DNA from: Clostridia bacterium
GTDB taxonomy: Bacteria > Bacillota > Clostridia > Christensenellales > Borkfalkiaceae
Direction of reading: 5' to 3'
Length of the DNA stretch: 44,213 bases
Assembly (NCBI GenBank): GCA_017508105.1
Contig: JAFVZP010000040.1
Coordinates: forward strand, 1 to 44,213
Both the position numbers and the translations under genes were made by a program. The number at the start of each line of letters is the position of its first letter. Position 1 is the first letter of the stretch. Positions 1 through 8,558 of this stretch are shown piece after piece. The notes beneath the pieces are model-generated. The model saw only the letters and a list, made by a program, of their open reading frames with translations. It had not been told where the DNA came from and did no database searches.

Positions 1-1154
1 TCAACACCCAATCAAACGTCCAGTTCGGCGAGGGCGGCGCGGGCACGTTTTCGGACGGAAAGCTGAACACGCAGACCAACAGCCTTGAAAACGCCGAGGT
101 GTTGCGCCTTTTCGTAGCATTCGGCGCGCCACAGGAGATTGCATACCTCAACAAGCCGCATATCGGCAGCGACAATCTCAAAAAAGTAATTCAGAATATG
201 CGCCGGCACATCCTCGCCCAAGGCGGGAAAATTGCCTTTCACACGGCGTTAATCGACGTAAACAAAACCCCCGACGGCAAGCTGAACGCGCACCTCTCCA
301 CGGGCGAAAAAATAGAGGCGGACGATATCGTTCTCGCCGTCGGTCACAGTGCAAGGGATACCTTCTCAATGCTCGAAAGCAAGGGGGTATGCCTGCAACA
401 AAAGGAATTTTCGGTGGGGGTACGCATCGAGCATTTGCAGAGCAAAATCTCCTTTTCGCAGTACGGCTCGGCGTATACCAAGCTTCCGCCTGCCGACTAT
501 AAATTGGTGTCGCACGTCAAAGACAGGGCGGCGTTTACCTTCTGCATGTGCCCAGGTGGGTACGTCATGCCGGCAACCAGCGAGGAATACGGGGTGGTCA
601 CCAACGGCATGAGCAATTATTTGCGCAACGAAATGAACGCAAACGCCGCGCTCATCGTGCAGATAAAAAAAGAGGACTTTGCAAGCGACGCGCCCTTGGC
701 GGGCATTGCCTTTCAGCGTAAATTGGAGCAGGCGGCCTACCGTTTGGGCGGCGGCGATTATCGTGCGCCCGTGCAACGGGTGGAGGATTTTTTAAAAAAC
801 CGTCCCTCTCACGGCGCGGGCGAGGTGTTGCCCTCGTACGCACGCGGCGTAAAGTATACCAATTTAAACGGACTGTTTTCCTTGGACGTTGCGCAAACGC
901 TTGCCTCGTCCATTTCGGACATGGGTAGCCGCTTAAAGGGCTTTGACCATGCCGACGCGCTTTTGACGGGCGTGGAATCGAGAACTAGCTCGCCCGTGCG
1001 TATTTTGCGAGGCGAGCAGGGTGAAAGTGTTACCCTACCCAACGTATACCCCTGCGGTGAGGGTGCGGGGTATGCCGGCGGCATCACCAGCGCGGCGGCA
1101 GACGGCTTGCGCACGGCAACCAAAATCGCCCGTAAATACGGCGCAAACGTATAA
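1..1154 (+). CDS. FAD-dependent dehydrogenase (COG2509 family), 3' part
   Basis: The gene is cut by the window edge. The reading frame is open from base 3, upstream of any start codon, and the first visible residues include FGEGGAGTFSDGKL, which is typical of uncharacterised COG2509 FAD-dependent dehydrogenases. The C-terminal end has PCGEGAGYAGGITSAA, the second flavin-contacting glycine-rich segment of this family. About 383 residues are visible. The N-terminal Rossmann dinucleotide-binding motif lies outside the window. The substrate of this family is not established, and cytosolic redox chemistry with bound FAD is the safe reading. No convincing terminator follows, and the next gene has its own promoter. 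The family call is firm and the biochemical role is open. Confidence 0.88.
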   Translation, partial: NTQSNVQFGEGGAGTFSDGKLNTQTNSLENAEVLRLFVAFGAPQEIAYLNKPHIGSDNLKKVIQNMRRHILAQGGKIAFHTALIDVNKTPDGKLNAHLSTGEKIEADDIVLAVGHSARDTFSMLESKGVCLQQKEFSVGVRIEHLQSKISFSQYGSAYTKLPPADYKLVSHVKDRAAFTFCMCPGGYVMPATSEEYGVVTNGMSNYLRNEMNANAALIVQIKKEDFASDAPLAGIAFQRKLEQAAYRLGGGDYRAPVQRVEDFLKNRPSHGAGEVLPSYARGVKYTNLNGLFSLDVAQTLASSISDMGSRLKGFDHADALLTGVESRTSSPVRILRGEQGESVTLPNVYPCGEGAGYAGGITSAAADGLRTATKIARKYGANV

Positions 1155-1231
1155 ATTGCGCAAAAAATTGCTGAAAAGCGCTTGAATTTTTTACAAAAAC
1201 AGACAAAAAATAAAAAACTTGTAAAAAGGGA

Positions 1232-1260
1232 TTGAAATTTTCTAAAATATATTGTATAAT
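1232..1260 (+). promoter_or_regulatory. SigA-type promoter of putP
   Basis: The -35 box TTGAAA (1232-1237) and the -10 box TATAAT (1255-1260) are separated by exactly 17 bases, with an extended TG just before the -10. The leader is about 40 nt. Confidence 0.75.
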
Positions 1261-1305
1261 AGATAAGATTTTTATCAAAATTTCTTTTCTAATCAAGGAG
1301 AGTTT

Positions 1306-2850
1306 ATGAACTATTTTGAACTTGCGGCGTTTATCTTGTATTTTATCGCCGTGCTCGGTATCGGCGTTTTCTTCTTTTTAAAGAGTAAAAACGAAAGCGA
1401 AAAGGATTACTTCTTGGGCGGTAAGAGTATGAACGGCTGGGTATCCGCACTCAGCGCCGGCGCTTCGGATATGAGCGCGTGGTGTTTGATGGGCTTGCCC
1501 GGCGCTATCTATGCCGCAGGTGTAGGACAGATCTGGATTTCCGTCGGCTTGATTGCGGGCACCATCCTCGCTTGGGTATTCATTGCACCCCGTCTTCGCG
1601 TCTACGCCACACATGCAGACGACTCCATCACCATTCCTCAGTTTTTAACCAACCGTTTCCGCACCAAAAACGTCATTTTGCGCATCATCTGCGCTGTGGT
1701 ATTCGTGGTTGCTTATTGCGTATATATGGCTTCGTCGATTTCGGCTTGCGGCACCATTTTCAACACCTTGTCGGGCGGCCTCGTTGATAAGACGGTCGGT
1801 ATGATTATCGCCACGGCGATTATCCTTGTGTATACCACGCTCGGCGGCTTCCGCGCCGTTTGCTGGACGGACTTTTTACAGGGCATGCTCATGCTCGGCG
1901 CATTACTTATTTTGCCTCTCATCGCCGTTGCTTTCGTCGGCACGGGCAATCTCCCCGAAAGCTTCGTTGCCTGGGGTGAAGCTGCAAACAGTGAAAATTA
2001 TTGGAATCTTCTCTCGTCCGGCGCGTTCGATTGGGAGAGCATTGCAAACATCTTAACCGGTCTTGCCTGGGGCTTGGGCTATGCAGGTATGCCGCATATC
2101 CTCGTCAGATACATGGCAATCAAGGACAAGAAGGAGATGAAAAAATCCCAAATCGTCGGTTCCATCTGGACGTTCATCATCCTGATTATGGCATCCGTTC
2201 TCGGCTTGGTTGCGCACGAATACCTTGGCGGTGCGGTAGCCGATACCAAGGACCTCGTGTTCGTTGAAGTCGTTCGCGGCATCTTCTCCTTCGGTGCGCT
2301 CGCGTTCATCGGCGGTATCTTAATTTCCGCCATCGTCGCAGCGTCCATGAGTACCGCAGACTCGCAGCTGCTCGCCGCATCCTCGGCGTTTGCTTCCGAC
2401 CTTTACAAGGCGCAAATCCGTAAAGACGCCAGCGATCAGGAAATGGTCTGGGTCAGCCGCATCGTGGTTGTCGTTATTTCCATCGTCGCCTTCTTCATCG
2501 CACTTTCGGGCGGCTCCATCATGTCCCTCGTATCCGCCGCATGGTCCATCTTCGGCGCAGCGTTCGGCCCCGCCATCATTCTTTCGCTCTATTGGAAGCG
2601 CTTTAACTATAAGGGCTGTGCCGCAGGCATCGTTGCGGGCTTTGCCGTTTCCGTGCTCTGGATGGTACTCTTTAACTTTGAATATTACGGCTTCACCAGC
2701 GTAATCTTCAACACCGGTCTCTATGAAATTCTGCCCGGCTTTATCGTTTCGCTTGCAGCGGCTATCGGCGTATCCCTTGCCACCGGCGAGCCCGACCAAG
2801 CCGTGGTTGAGCTCTTTGAAAAGGCCATCGCCGATGAGGATTTAAAGTAA
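1306..2850 (+). CDS. putP: sodium/proline symporter (SSS family)
   Basis: This 514-residue, highly hydrophobic protein has the length and roughly 13-helix pattern of solute:sodium symporters. It should import proline or a related small solute together with Na+. The stretch SAGASDMSAWCLMGLPGA near residues 50-67 matches the PutP TM2 region that contributes to sodium and substrate binding, and LISAIVAASMSTADSQLLA near residue 345 matches the conserved TM8 region. AAGGAG lies a few bases before the ATG. It is a single-gene unit with its own promoter and a palindromic terminator. The proline specificity rests on overall resemblance, and another solute of the same family is possible. Confidence 0.9.
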   Translation: MNYFELAAFILYFIAVLGIGVFFFLKSKNESEKDYFLGGKSMNGWVSALSAGASDMSAWCLMGLPGAIYAAGVGQIWISVGLIAGTILAWVFIAPRLRVYATHADDSITIPQFLTNRFRTKNVILRIICAVVFVVAYCVYMASSISACGTIFNTLSGGLVDKTVGMIIATAIILVYTTLGGFRAVCWTDFLQGMLMLGALLILPLIAVAFVGTGNLPESFVAWGEAANSENYWNLLSSGAFDWESIANILTGLAWGLGYAGMPHILVRYMAIKDKKEMKKSQIVGSIWTFIILIMASVLGLVAHEYLGGAVADTKDLVFVEVVRGIFSFGALAFIGGILISAIVAASMSTADSQLLAASSAFASDLYKAQIRKDASDQEMVWVSRIVVVVISIVAFFIALSGGSIMSLVSAAWSIFGAAFGPAIILSLYWKRFNYKGCAAGIVAGFAVSVLWMVLFNFEYYGFTSVIFNTGLYEILPGFIVSLAAAIGVSLATGEPDQAVVELFEKAIADEDLK

Positions 2851-2878
2851 TCAGTAAAATTGTTATCAATTAAAAAAA

Positions 2879-2906
2879 ATCGGAGAAGCGCGCTTCTCCG
2901 ATTTTT
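2879..2906. terminator. bidirectional terminator between putP and the Dabb gene
   Basis: A perfect 24-base palindrome (2879-2902) has an A-run to its left and six T to its right, so it can stop transcription from both convergent genes. There is no unpaired spacer at the centre, so a few central pairs must open to form the loop. Confidence 0.85.
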
Positions 2907-2927
2907 TAGTGTCTTTTCAGGCATGGG

Positions 2928-3215
2928 TCAGTCCAAAATAAAGTCTACCGCCACGCTTGCGGTCATGTGCTTATGCATAAACACCTTGACCACGTCGCAG
3001 TGATAGGGGTCGCTCTGGTAGGCGTCCAACGCCGCTCTATCTTCCAACAATACGCTCAGATAAACGTCGTAGGAGCGCGCCGAACGCAATACGTCCAAGC
3101 CCACTTCCAAGCCCTTGAGCATGGGCACCTTGCCCTGCATACTCTTTAAAACTTCCACCGCCTCTTTGGCGCTTTGCTCGCCGTCCATTTTAAAGCAAAC
3201 AACGTGTTTCAACAT
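2928..3215 (-). CDS. Dabb (stress-responsive alpha/beta barrel) domain protein
   Basis: This 95-residue protein is a single Dabb domain. It opens with MLKHVVCFKM, the usual first strand of the family, and has LEVGLDVLRSARSYDVYL in the middle and the YQSDPYH segment that precedes the last helix. Such ferredoxin-like proteins dimerise. Some are implicated in stress responses and others are cyclases or heme-degrading relatives, so no specific reaction can be assigned. AAGGAG sits eight bases before the ATG. It is monocistronic, convergent with putP and divergent from the 445-residue membrane protein gene. Confidence 0.88.
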   Translation of the reverse strand: MLKHVVCFKMDGEQSAKEAVEVLKSMQGKVPMLKGLEVGLDVLRSARSYDVYLSVLLEDRAALDAYQSDPYHCDVVKVFMHKHMTASVAVDFILD

Positions 3216-3246
3216 AATTTTCTTCTCCTTGCTCGGTTTTTTCTAT

Positions 3247-3275
3247 ATTATATCAGCATTTTTTATATTTTGCAA
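3247..3275 (-). promoter_or_regulatory. SigA-type promoter of the Dabb gene
   Basis: On the minus strand, TTGCAA (3270-3275) and TATAAT (3247-3252) are 17 bases apart. The leader to the ATG is about 25-30 nt. Confidence 0.65.
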
Positions 3276-3306
3276 ATCAAACGGTTTATAAATTTTACAA
3301 TAAATA

Positions 3307-3335
3307 TTGACGGAGCGCAGAGAATATGATACAAT
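3307..3335 (+). promoter_or_regulatory. SigA-type promoter of the 445-residue membrane protein
   Basis: TTGACG (3307-3312) and TACAAT (3330-3335) are 17 bases apart. The promoter lies back to back with the Dabb promoter, with about 31 bases between the two -35 boxes. Confidence 0.7.
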
Positions 3336-3370
3336 GAATAAAGTATTAATAAAATACGGAGGTCATTGAT

Positions 3371-4708
3371 ATGCAGGCAAAGCGTTTTATCGTATTTATT
3401 TGCAATATCCTTATCACCATTGCTTGCGCGCTTTCCATCGGTGCTTATTTCGTTTTACCCCTTTGGAAGGTCGAGCTCACCTACAACGTCAACGCGCAAA
3501 TGCTCCAGGAGTTAGTCGGCGCAGAAAGCGACGAAGAAATGGATTTTGAGGAAATTCTTGGCGAAGAAGGTGTAACCCTCTCCCTCGGCTTTGAAATTCA
3601 AACCAAGGACGTGCTCTCCTTGCTCAATTCCGACCCGACCGTTGCCGTTTCCAATCTTATCGATGGTACGGTGGATAAGATTGTCGAGCAGCTTTCAGGC
3701 ACGCTCAACGAAATTGCGCAAGGCGTTGTATCCCAAGTGTCTAAGGAAATGGTCAAGCAATCGGTCAAGCAGTCGGTCGCCGATATATTTGCCGATAGCG
3801 GCAACCAAAAATCCGACCAAGAGCTGCAAGCCATTTTAAACGAGGTCGGTTTTTCTGACGAGTACATAGAAAACAAAACAGACGAGCTGTTGGATTCCAT
3901 GTATGCCGACGGGGCAACGGTTGGCTCGGTTGCCGATAAGGTAACCGAGATCGTAGAGGACGTATACCAAAAGCTCGACAATTCCGACTATGCGGAATTT
4001 GATGGCGCTGCGCTCTCGCCCGAGGATAAGGAACAGCTCAACGAGGATATACAAGAAGTGCTTGCCTCAATTTTATGCGCCGACGAGGACGGCAATATCA
4101 ATATGGACGATATGACCGCTCAGTTGCTCTTAGAGCTTTTGAACAGCCAAAACACGGCGGCTGTAGATCAAGCGAGCGAAATGCGCGTCGGCTACGCCCA
4201 AAGAGTGCAATCTGCCTATGCGGCAGAACCCCAAGAGGACGCCAACGAACAGTTGAAGCAGCAGGTTCGTGATGCCATTAAGCAGCAAATTCCCGAAGAT
4301 GCCGCACAGGGTATTGCACAGGGCATGAAATACGTTTCCTACGCGCTTTTATTTACCTTCTTCACTTGGGCGTATTTAGTTATCAAAATTGTCTTTAAGT
4401 TCTTCTCCAAGGACAATTCCATCAAGGTGAAGCTGCCCATTCTCTTGGGCTGGCTGCCCTTCTTGGTGCTTCAGGGCATTCCCACGCTCGTCATGTGGCT
4501 CTTTAAATCGTCGCCCGCATTCCTCACCGACGTGCTCGGTGCGGAAACGGTTGCGCAAATCACCGCCGCGTTAAACCCTCTGTCCGTCACCTTCTCTTCG
4601 GCGGCAGTGGTATCCTTTGCGGCGGCGGCAGCGCTCGCGGTATTCGTACTCTTCTTCTACGGTGGCATGCGTAAGAGCTTGAAGCGCACAATCCGTGAAG
4701 AACGGTAA
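3371..4708 (+). CDS. unrecognised membrane protein with large acidic extracytoplasmic domain
   Basis: I do not recognise this 445-residue protein. Its layout is clear. One membrane segment lies at residues 6-30. A long soluble, strongly acidic, helix-rich region follows at about 32-318, including repeated amphipathic heptad-like stretches at 95-140 and 160-235. Three membrane segments follow at about 321-345, 354-378 and 405-430, with a basic tail. With four helices, the large domain would face outside and both ends would face the cytoplasm. CGGAGG lies 7-8 bases before the ATG. It is monocistronic, with its own promoter and terminator. A sensor, adhesin or scaffold role would be speculation. 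Confidence 0.8.
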   Translation: MQAKRFIVFICNILITIACALSIGAYFVLPLWKVELTYNVNAQMLQELVGAESDEEMDFEEILGEEGVTLSLGFEIQTKDVLSLLNSDPTVAVSNLIDGTVDKIVEQLSGTLNEIAQGVVSQVSKEMVKQSVKQSVADIFADSGNQKSDQELQAILNEVGFSDEYIENKTDELLDSMYADGATVGSVADKVTEIVEDVYQKLDNSDYAEFDGAALSPEDKEQLNEDIQEVLASILCADEDGNINMDDMTAQLLLELLNSQNTAAVDQASEMRVGYAQRVQSAYAAEPQEDANEQLKQQVRDAIKQQIPEDAAQGIAQGMKYVSYALLFTFFTWAYLVIKIVFKFFSKDNSIKVKLPILLGWLPFLVLQGIPTLVMWLFKSSPAFLTDVLGAETVAQITAALNPLSVTFSSAAVVSFAAAAALAVFVLFFYGGMRKSLKRTIREER

Positions 4709-4724
4709 TCCTTCCTTGTCAACA

Positions 4725-4756
4725 AAAAAATCCCTTTCAGCCGAAAGGGATTTTTT
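4725..4756. terminator. bidirectional terminator between the 445-residue protein gene and argH
   Basis: TCCCTTTC (4731-4738) pairs with GAAAGGGA (4743-4750) around a four-base loop. The A-run at 4725-4730 faces a T-run at 4751-4756, so it can act on both converging genes. Confidence 0.88.
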
Positions 4757-4774
4757 ATTTATCGTTGTATTCAA

Positions 4775-6151
4775 TTATTTCAAAAGGGCAAGGCGCTCTT
4801 CAATAGAGGCAATGCCGTTTTGCGCCATTTGCTTGGAGCTGCCGCCCACGCTGTTTCTCTCGTCGGCGGAATGGGGGGCTTTTACAATGCGCAAAATATC
4901 CTCGTCAAACAACTCGTGCATGTCTTTGTATACGGTCATGGGTACCTTGTCCAACGTGGTTTGGTTGTCCAGGCAGTAGCGCACCAATTTACCCGTAACC
5001 CCGTGCGCCGTGCGGAAAGGCAAGCCCTTTTTCGCCAGATAATCGGCAACGTCGGTGGCACAGGTGAAGTCCTCTTCGGCGGCAACCGCCATGCGTTCGG
5101 TGTTTAAGGTAATGGCGCTGAGCATATTGGCGTAAATAGTCAGGCAGTCCAAAACGGTTTTTTCGGCATCGAACACGCCTTCCTTGTCTTCCTGCAAATC
5201 CTTGTTATACGCCAGGGGTATGCCCTTGATTACGGTTAAAATACCCATCAAATGTCCGTACACTCTGCCCGTTTTGCCGCGCACCAATTCGGAAATGTCG
5301 GGGTTTTTCTTCTGCGGCATAATGGACGAGCCGGTGGAGTAGGCATCGGGCATTTCCCAGAAGCCGAACTCGGTGGCGGTGTATAAAATGGTATCCTCGC
5401 AAAGACGGGAGAGGTGGGTGGAAATCATGCTCAAATCAAAGAGGTATTCCGCCACGAAATCTCTGTCCGAAACGGCGTCGAGCGAGTTTTGCGAAATGCG
5501 CGAAAAGCCCAGCTTTTCACGCGTAATTTCACGGTTGATGGGGTAGCTCGTTCCCGCCAACGCGCCGCTGCCGAGCGGCATCACCGAGGTGCGCTTTTTG
5601 CAGTCGGAAAGCCGTTCCAAATCTCGCAAAAACATCTCGCTGTAAGCGTTGAAGAACTGTCCGCCGTTGATGGGCTGCGCCTTTCTCAGATGCGTATACC
5701 CGGGCATGATATAGTCCACGGCGTCCTTGCTCTTTTGCAAAAGCACTTCAATCATCCGCACGAGGGCGGCTTTGACCCGTTCAATGGAGTCCATGATATA
5801 CAGTCTGAAATCGGTGGCTACCTGGTCGTTTCTCGAGCGCGCGGTGTGCAGTTTCTTGCCCGTATCCCCAATGCGCTTAACCAGATTGCTCTCCACGAAG
5901 GAGTGAATGTCCTCATACCCCTCTACGGCGAGCGTGCCGTTTTCAATATCGTTTAACACCGAGCGCAAGCCCTCCTGAATGAGGTTGCTCTCTTCCTTGG
6001 TAATGATGCCGCACTCGCCCAGCATAAAGGCGTGCGCCAAAGAGCCTTGAATGTCCTGCTTATACAGTTTTTTATCGAACGATAGGCATTCGTTAAAGGC
6101 GTCGGCGTCCTGCGCCGTGCCCTGTGCAAATCTACCTTCCCATAATTTCAT
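4775..6151 (-). CDS. argH: argininosuccinate lyase
   Basis: The enzyme cleaves argininosuccinate to arginine and fumarate, the last step of arginine synthesis, as a cytosolic homotetramer. The protein carries the fumarase/aspartase superfamily signature GSSIMPQKKNPD near residue 280, which holds the catalytic serine loop, plus HTARSRNDQVATD near residue 105 and MPGYTHLRKAQPI near residue 155. At 458 residues it has the family length. An ATG two codons upstream (6157) is also in frame, but the GGAG site lies only two bases from it and eight bases from the ATG at 6151, so the downstream ATG is preferred. No argG or other arginine gene is adjacent. It diverges from ruvC. Confidence 0.96.
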   Translation of the reverse strand: MKLWEGRFAQGTAQDADAFNECLSFDKKLYKQDIQGSLAHAFMLGECGIITKEESNLIQEGLRSVLNDIENGTLAVEGYEDIHSFVESNLVKRIGDTGKKLHTARSRNDQVATDFRLYIMDSIERVKAALVRMIEVLLQKSKDAVDYIMPGYTHLRKAQPINGGQFFNAYSEMFLRDLERLSDCKKRTSVMPLGSGALAGTSYPINREITREKLGFSRISQNSLDAVSDRDFVAEYLFDLSMISTHLSRLCEDTILYTATEFGFWEMPDAYSTGSSIMPQKKNPDISELVRGKTGRVYGHLMGILTVIKGIPLAYNKDLQEDKEGVFDAEKTVLDCLTIYANMLSAITLNTERMAVAAEEDFTCATDVADYLAKKGLPFRTAHGVTGKLVRYCLDNQTTLDKVPMTVYKDMHELFDEDILRIVKAPHSADERNSVGGSSKQMAQNGIASIEERLALLK

Positions 6152-6171
6152 AAACATATCTCCGTAAATTC

Positions 6172-6200
6172 TTGACTTATTTGTCCCATTCGGGTAAAAT
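6172..6200 (+). promoter_or_regulatory. SigA-type promoter of the ruvCAB-queA-tgt run
   Basis: TTGACT (6172-6177) and TAAAAT (6195-6200) are 17 bases apart, upstream of the TTG start of ruvC. Confidence 0.7.
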
Positions 6201-6210
6201 ATATATGGAT

Positions 6211-6239
6211 ATTTTACTATTTTTTTTAATATTTATCAA
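6211..6239 (-). promoter_or_regulatory. SigA-type promoter of argH
   Basis: On the minus strand, TTGATA (6234-6239) and TAAAAT (6211-6216) are 17 bases apart. Its -10 lies only ten bases from the -10 of the opposing ruvC promoter, so the two transcripts overlap face to face. Confidence 0.55.
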
Positions 6240-6258
6240 GTTATTTGAGGATTCTTTT

Positions 6259-6822
6259 TTGATTATTTTGGGAATTGACCCCGGAATTGCCACAATGGGC
6301 TACGGCGTCGTGGAAAAACTGCAAAACGGCAACACGGTTGCGCTCGATTACGGCGTGGTCGTAACGCCCAAGGACGAAAGCCTGCCCGTCCGTCTTGCCA
6401 TGCTGGAAGAGGGACTGAGCCGTATTTTGAATAAATATTCCCCGCAGGAAGTGGCGGTGGAAGAGCTGTTCTTTACCAAAAATATCACCACGGGCATCGC
6501 CGTGGCGCAAGCGAGAGGGGTAATCCTGCTCACCTGCACCAAGCAATGCGGCAGGCTGTTTGAATATACCCCCATGCAGATAAAACAGGCGTTGACCGGC
6601 TACGGCAGGGCGGATAAACAGCAGATGCAGCACGTCGTTGCGTCCATTCTGCGCCTGAAAAACCTGCCAAAGCCCGACGATGCGGCAGACGCCTTGGCTG
6701 TGGCGCTCTGTCATGCGCATACGGCGCGCTTTGGCGGTATGTTCGCTGTGGAAAATATGACCAGAAGAAAGGGAAAGAATACGGCGGCGGCAATCTCGTC
6801 GTTCAATAAGGAGAATTTATGA
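6259..6822 (+). CDS. ruvC: crossover junction endodeoxyribonuclease RuvC
   Basis: RuvC is a dimeric Mg2+-dependent nuclease that cuts Holliday junctions handed over by RuvAB. The chosen start is a TTG at 6259, which gives 187 residues beginning MIILGIDPG, the normal RuvC N-terminus. GAGG sits eight bases before it (6247-6250). An ATG upstream at 6196 would add a hydrophobic stretch foreign to RuvC. The four acidic active-site positions are visible: D7 in GIDPG, E68 in VEELFF, and D141 and D144 in DDAADALAVALCH. The last four bases overlap the ruvA start (ATGA), which indicates translational coupling. It is the first gene of a long operon. Confidence 0.95.
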   Translation: MIILGIDPGIATMGYGVVEKLQNGNTVALDYGVVVTPKDESLPVRLAMLEEGLSRILNKYSPQEVAVEELFFTKNITTGIAVAQARGVILLTCTKQCGRLFEYTPMQIKQALTGYGRADKQQMQHVVASILRLKNLPKPDDAADALAVALCHAHTARFGGMFAVENMTRRKGKNTAAAISSFNKENL

Positions 6823-7424
6823 TAGCCTATTTGCGTGGCAACGTGCTTGCCGTTACAACCGAAAGCGTCATCATTGAAAACAACGGCGTCGGCTACGAGG
6901 TCTTTTGCTCGGGTGCGGCGTTTTCCGCCGTGCAAAACACCCGTCGGGAGGTTGAGCTCTATACCTATTTACAGGTCAAGGAGGACGGCTTCACGCTCTA
7001 CGGTTTTGTTTCCCTCTCGGAAAAACAGGTGTTTTTAGACCTCATTTCGGTATCGGGCGTGGGCCCTAAGCTCGCCATCGGCATTTTGAACGGCATGACG
7101 GCGGACGAGGTAGCCTCCTGCATCGCCACCGCCGACGTAAAACGGCTCAGTCGGGTCAAGGGCTTGGGTAAAAAAACGGCGGAAAAAATCGTTCTCGAGC
7201 TGCACGGCAAGGTGTCGGCGGAAGAACTGCTTTCTGCCGACGGACAAAATACAACCAAAGCGGTAAAGAGCGCACCCATGTCCAAGACGGACGAGGAAGC
7301 CGTTGCAGCGCTTTTAGGTCTGGGCTTTACCCGTAACGAGTGCCTGACGGCGGTTAAAAAGGCCCGTGAAGCAGGCGCTGAAAGCGTAGAGGACGTCATT
7401 CGTTTGGCGCTCAGCGGTATGTAA
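6819..7424 (+). CDS. ruvA: Holliday junction branch migration protein RuvA
   Basis: This 201-residue protein has the three RuvA domains: an N-terminal OB fold (about 1-62), tandem helix-hairpin-helix DNA-binding motifs (about 70-140, with SGVGPKLAIGIL and VKGLGKKTAEKIVLEL), and a C-terminal domain III (about 155-201) that touches RuvB. RuvA tetramers clamp the four-way junction and load RuvB rings. The start overlaps the ruvC stop by four bases, and ruvB follows 27 bases downstream. Confidence 0.97.
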   Translation: MIAYLRGNVLAVTTESVIIENNGVGYEVFCSGAAFSAVQNTRREVELYTYLQVKEDGFTLYGFVSLSEKQVFLDLISVSGVGPKLAIGILNGMTADEVASCIATADVKRLSRVKGLGKKTAEKIVLELHGKVSAEELLSADGQNTTKAVKSAPMSKTDEEAVAALLGLGFTRNECLTAVKKAREAGAESVEDVIRLALSGM

Positions 7425-7451
7425 CGCAAAAAATGCGGAGAAGATAAAGGT

Positions 7452-8534
7452 ATGTTTGACGATTACGAAAACGAATACGAAAGCGATTACGAATATGACG
7501 ACGGCCGTTTGGTGCAAAGCACCAAGGGATTAGAGGATATGGAAGAAAACGTCCTGCGCCCCAAGGTCATGGCAGATTACGTCGGTCAGCAAAAGGTCAA
7601 GGACAATTTGAGCGTATACATCGCCGCCGCCAAGGGTCGGGGCGAGGCGCTCGACCACATTCTGCTGTACGGCCCCCCGGGGCTGGGCAAAACCACGCTG
7701 GCGCACATCATCGCAAGTGAAATGGGCACGCAAATTAAAATTACCAGCGGTCCCGCCATCGAGCGCAGCGGCGATTTAGCCGCCATTTTAACCAACCTCG
7801 GCGAGGGCGACGTGCTGTTCATCGACGAAATTCATCGCCTCAACCGTTCGGTGGAAGAAATTTTATACTCCGCCATGGAGGACTATGCGCTCGACATCAT
7901 CGTGGGCAAGGGACCCTCGGCGCGCAACATCCGCTTTGCGCTCAAAAAATTCACCCTTATCGGCGCCACCACCAAGGCGGGCAATCTCTCCTCGCCACTG
8001 CGGGACAGATTTGGCATTTTAGCCCGTTTGGATATGTATACAAGCGAGGAATTGGGTAAAATCGTCACCCGTTCCGCCCGTGCGCTGGGCATTGAAATTC
8101 AGCCCAAGGCGGCAATGGAAATTGCCGGCCGCAGCCGCGGTACTCCCCGTATCGCCAACCGTCTTTTAAAGCGCGTGCGTGATTTTTCCGCCGTACAGGG
8201 CAACCGTGAGGTTACGCTCAACGACGCGCGCTACGCCCTGCAGCAGCTGGATATCGACGAGCTGGGGCTGGACGGCACGGACAGAACGCTCTTGACGGCA
8301 ATGGCACAAAAATTCAACGGCGGTCCCGTGGGTCTGGATACCCTGGCGGCGACCATCAACGAGGACACCAACACCATCGAGGACGTCTACGAGCCCTATC
8401 TTTTACAGCTGGGTTTTATCGCCCGCACCCCCCGAGGCAGAACGCTGTTGAAGGGCGGTTACGCACATTTGGGCATACCCATGTCTGAAAAAACCGTCAA
8501 AAACATGTCCATTTTCGACGATTGGAAGGAATAA
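7452..8534 (+). CDS. ruvB: Holliday junction branch migration ATPase RuvB
   Basis: RuvB is the AAA+ hexameric motor of branch migration. The 360-residue protein shows Walker [10 protein letters not shown] (74-82), Walker B DEIH (125-128), sensor 1 GATTKAG (171-177) and the arginine-finger segment LRDRFG (183-188), followed by the winged-helix DNA-binding domain near the end (about 280-345). The first 19 residues are unusually rich in Asp, Glu and Tyr and run about a dozen residues longer than in E. coli RuvB, where the N-terminus is also variable. GGAG lies 11-12 bases before the ATG. Confidence 0.97.
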   Translation: MFDDYENEYESDYEYDDGRLVQSTKGLEDMEENVLRPKVMADYVGQQKVKDNLSVYIAAAKGRGEALDHILLYGPPGLGKTTLAHIIASEMGTQIKITSGPAIERSGDLAAILTNLGEGDVLFIDEIHRLNRSVEEILYSAMEDYALDIIVGKGPSARNIRFALKKFTLIGATTKAGNLSSPLRDRFGILARLDMYTSEELGKIVTRSARALGIEIQPKAAMEIAGRSRGTPRIANRLLKRVRDFSAVQGNREVTLNDARYALQQLDIDELGLDGTDRTLLTAMAQKFNGGPVGLDTLAATINEDTNTIEDVYEPYLLQLGFIARTPRGRTLLKGGYAHLGIPMSEKTVKNMSIFDDWKE

Positions 8535-8558
8535 CGGCAACGCACCGACACAAACGCT

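Noticed and set aside
1155-1200. Possible terminator after the FAD dehydrogenase gene
   Set aside because: Only a four-base GCGC pair with a 16-base loop precedes the T-run, too weak to call.
4078-4116. EF-hand or dockerin-like DEDGNINMDD segment in the 445-residue protein
   Set aside because: The full 12-residue calcium loop with its final Glu is absent and there is no second copy.
5414-5956. 180-codon plus-strand frame inside argH
   Set aside because: It is a complement frame of a conserved enzyme, with a His/Arg-rich composition and no RBS.
7452-7510. Acidic N-terminal tail of RuvB as a novel domain
   Set aside because: Numbering against the E. coli ATPase motifs shows it is only about a dozen residues longer, and this end is variable across RuvB proteins.
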